From positions 73,006-132,906 of the forward strand of contig JAKAXK010000001.1 in NCBI GenBank assembly GCA_021827145.1: 59,901 bases of DNA, in the 5' to 3' direction. Below, piece after piece: positions 59,334 to 59,901 of the stretch; positions within the stretch are counted from its first letter, which is position 1; the number at the start of each line of letters is the position of its first letter. Both the position numbers and the translations under genes were made by a program. This DNA is from Pseudomonadota bacterium (GTDB lineage Bacteria; Pseudomonadota; Gammaproteobacteria; Acidiferrobacterales; Acidiferrobacteraceae). Below the pieces are notes generated by a model. It made no database searches and had not been told where the DNA came from. It worked only from the letters and a program-made list of their open reading frames with translations.

Positions 59334-59901
59334 TCATTTTCCGGACAGTTTGTCGGCTTGACCCTGTTGTTTTCTGAGGAGCCACAGCTTGAGGTACTTA
59401 TAGTAGGTCGTTTCGGCATTGGATATGGCGAGCATCAGGCCTTCGGCGCCATCTAGAAACCCCCTTCTGACCAAGTAGGTGCGCACAAATGCCCACAGGC
59501 CGTGCGCAAGCGCGGGCCCCACCCCTCCCCGCTGGCCGCCTCGCGCGCCCATGGTGGCCCCTGCCGAAGAGTAGTGATCAATCTTACACAGCACCTCCTC
59601 CAGGTCGCGATAGGTCTCGTGGCGGAGCGGTTCGCGAAGTGTCGCGATTGGACCCGACACCAGCAGCCGCTCATGCACGAGGTCATCGCTGAAGCGCGCA
59701 CGGCCACGGCGAAAGAGGCGCGTTACATAGTCCGGGTACCAGCCTCCGTGGCGCATGAAGCGACCACAATAACTGGATAGGCGCGGCATCCGGAAGGCGT
59801 CTGTCGGGGGCTCGGACGAGAGCACCGCCTGAATCTCGGCCTGGGCCTCCGGCGTCAGATACTCGTCGGCGTCGAGCGACAACACCCACATAAGATCGGA
59901 A
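59334..59901 (-). CDS. Family 2 glycosyltransferase, C-terminal part (cut by window edge)
   Basis: At least 188 residues, the frame runs off the right edge. MWVLSLDADEYL carries the D-x-D-x-E pattern of family 2 (WaaE/LgtF-like LPS core glucosyltransferases), then SSYCGRFMRHGGWYPDY and LFRRGRARFSDDLVHERL, both typical of this subgroup. Context with waaC and waaA indicates a core sugar transferase. First known gene of this operon inside the window. Confidence 0.88.
   Translation of the reverse strand, partial: SDLMWVLSLDADEYLTPEAQAEIQAVLSSEPPTDAFRMPRLSSYCGRFMRHGGWYPDYVTRLFRRGRARFSDDLVHERLLVSGPIATLREPLRHETYRDLEEVLCKIDHYSSAGATMGARGGQRGGVGPALAHGLWAFVRTYLVRRGFLDGAEGLMLAISNAETTYYKYLKLWLLRKQQGQADKLSGK

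Overview
The window is a GC-rich gammaproteobacterial chromosome segment that spans the replication origin. Gene content and style (F1Fo operon beside par/rsmG/mnmG, high GC, thiS-thiG-trmB, waaA/waaC, NhaA, multi-gene prepilin cluster) fit an acidophilic chemolithotroph such as an Acidiferrobacter relative. The genus is an inference from overall character, not from a search.

Layout. (1) 1-7.3 kb, minus strand: start of atpA, then atpH, F, E, B, I behind a clear sigma70 promoter; a Sel1-like lipid-free exported protein; parB, parA, rsmG, mnmG. (2) 7.4-16.4 kb: about 9 kb lying between mnmG and mnmE, two genes that are often close together near origins. It holds a five-gene prepilin operon (with an unusually long PilX-like protein), a MoxR / DUF58 / TgpA-type transglutaminase operon, and nhaA. 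(3) 16.5-26.9 kb: the classic origin block mnmE-yidC-yidD-rnpA-rpmH (leftward) and dnaA-dnaN-recF-gyrB-rof-like (rightward). DnaA boxes lie upstream of dnaA and between dnaA and dnaN (probable oriC). Two near-perfect parS palindromes lie inside recF, matching the parAB operon nearby. (4) 27-41.7 kb: mixed core and accessory DNA. Core genes are trmB, thiG, thiS, tRNA-Gly, an AsmA-family gene, mutY, yggX, a dienelactone hydrolase, a CCAEP-tail radical SAM protein and tRNA-Phe. Accessory pieces are mostly toxin-antitoxin or defence modules in various states of decay: vapB with frameshifted vapC, an integrase remnant next to tRNA-Gly, an intact hipBA, an AbiE system broken by at least four lesions, a DUF2442 / XRE pair beside tRNA-Phe, and a PIN-like fragment. 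(5) 41.7-51.6 kb: glycerol-3-phosphate genes (ugpQ-like, glpD-like, glycerol kinase-like), a HIT protein, GMP/IMP nucleotidase, then a TolC / membrane-fusion / RND efflux operon whose pump lacks two canonical proton-relay residues. (6) 51.9-59.9 kb: orphan XRE regulator, SRPBCC protein, YkgJ-like cysteine-cluster protein, thiC, pcm-like methyltransferase, rhodanese, isochorismatase-like hydrolase, and an LPS-core operon (family 2 glycosyltransferase, waaC, waaA) that runs off the right edge.

The strongest coherent stories are the complete origin/segregation apparatus (oriC, dnaA, parAB, two parS) and a 29.4-34.5 kb accessory island at tRNA-Gly where hipBA survives among inactivated integrase and AbiE genes. 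I see no rRNA, no CRISPR array and no intact insertion sequence.
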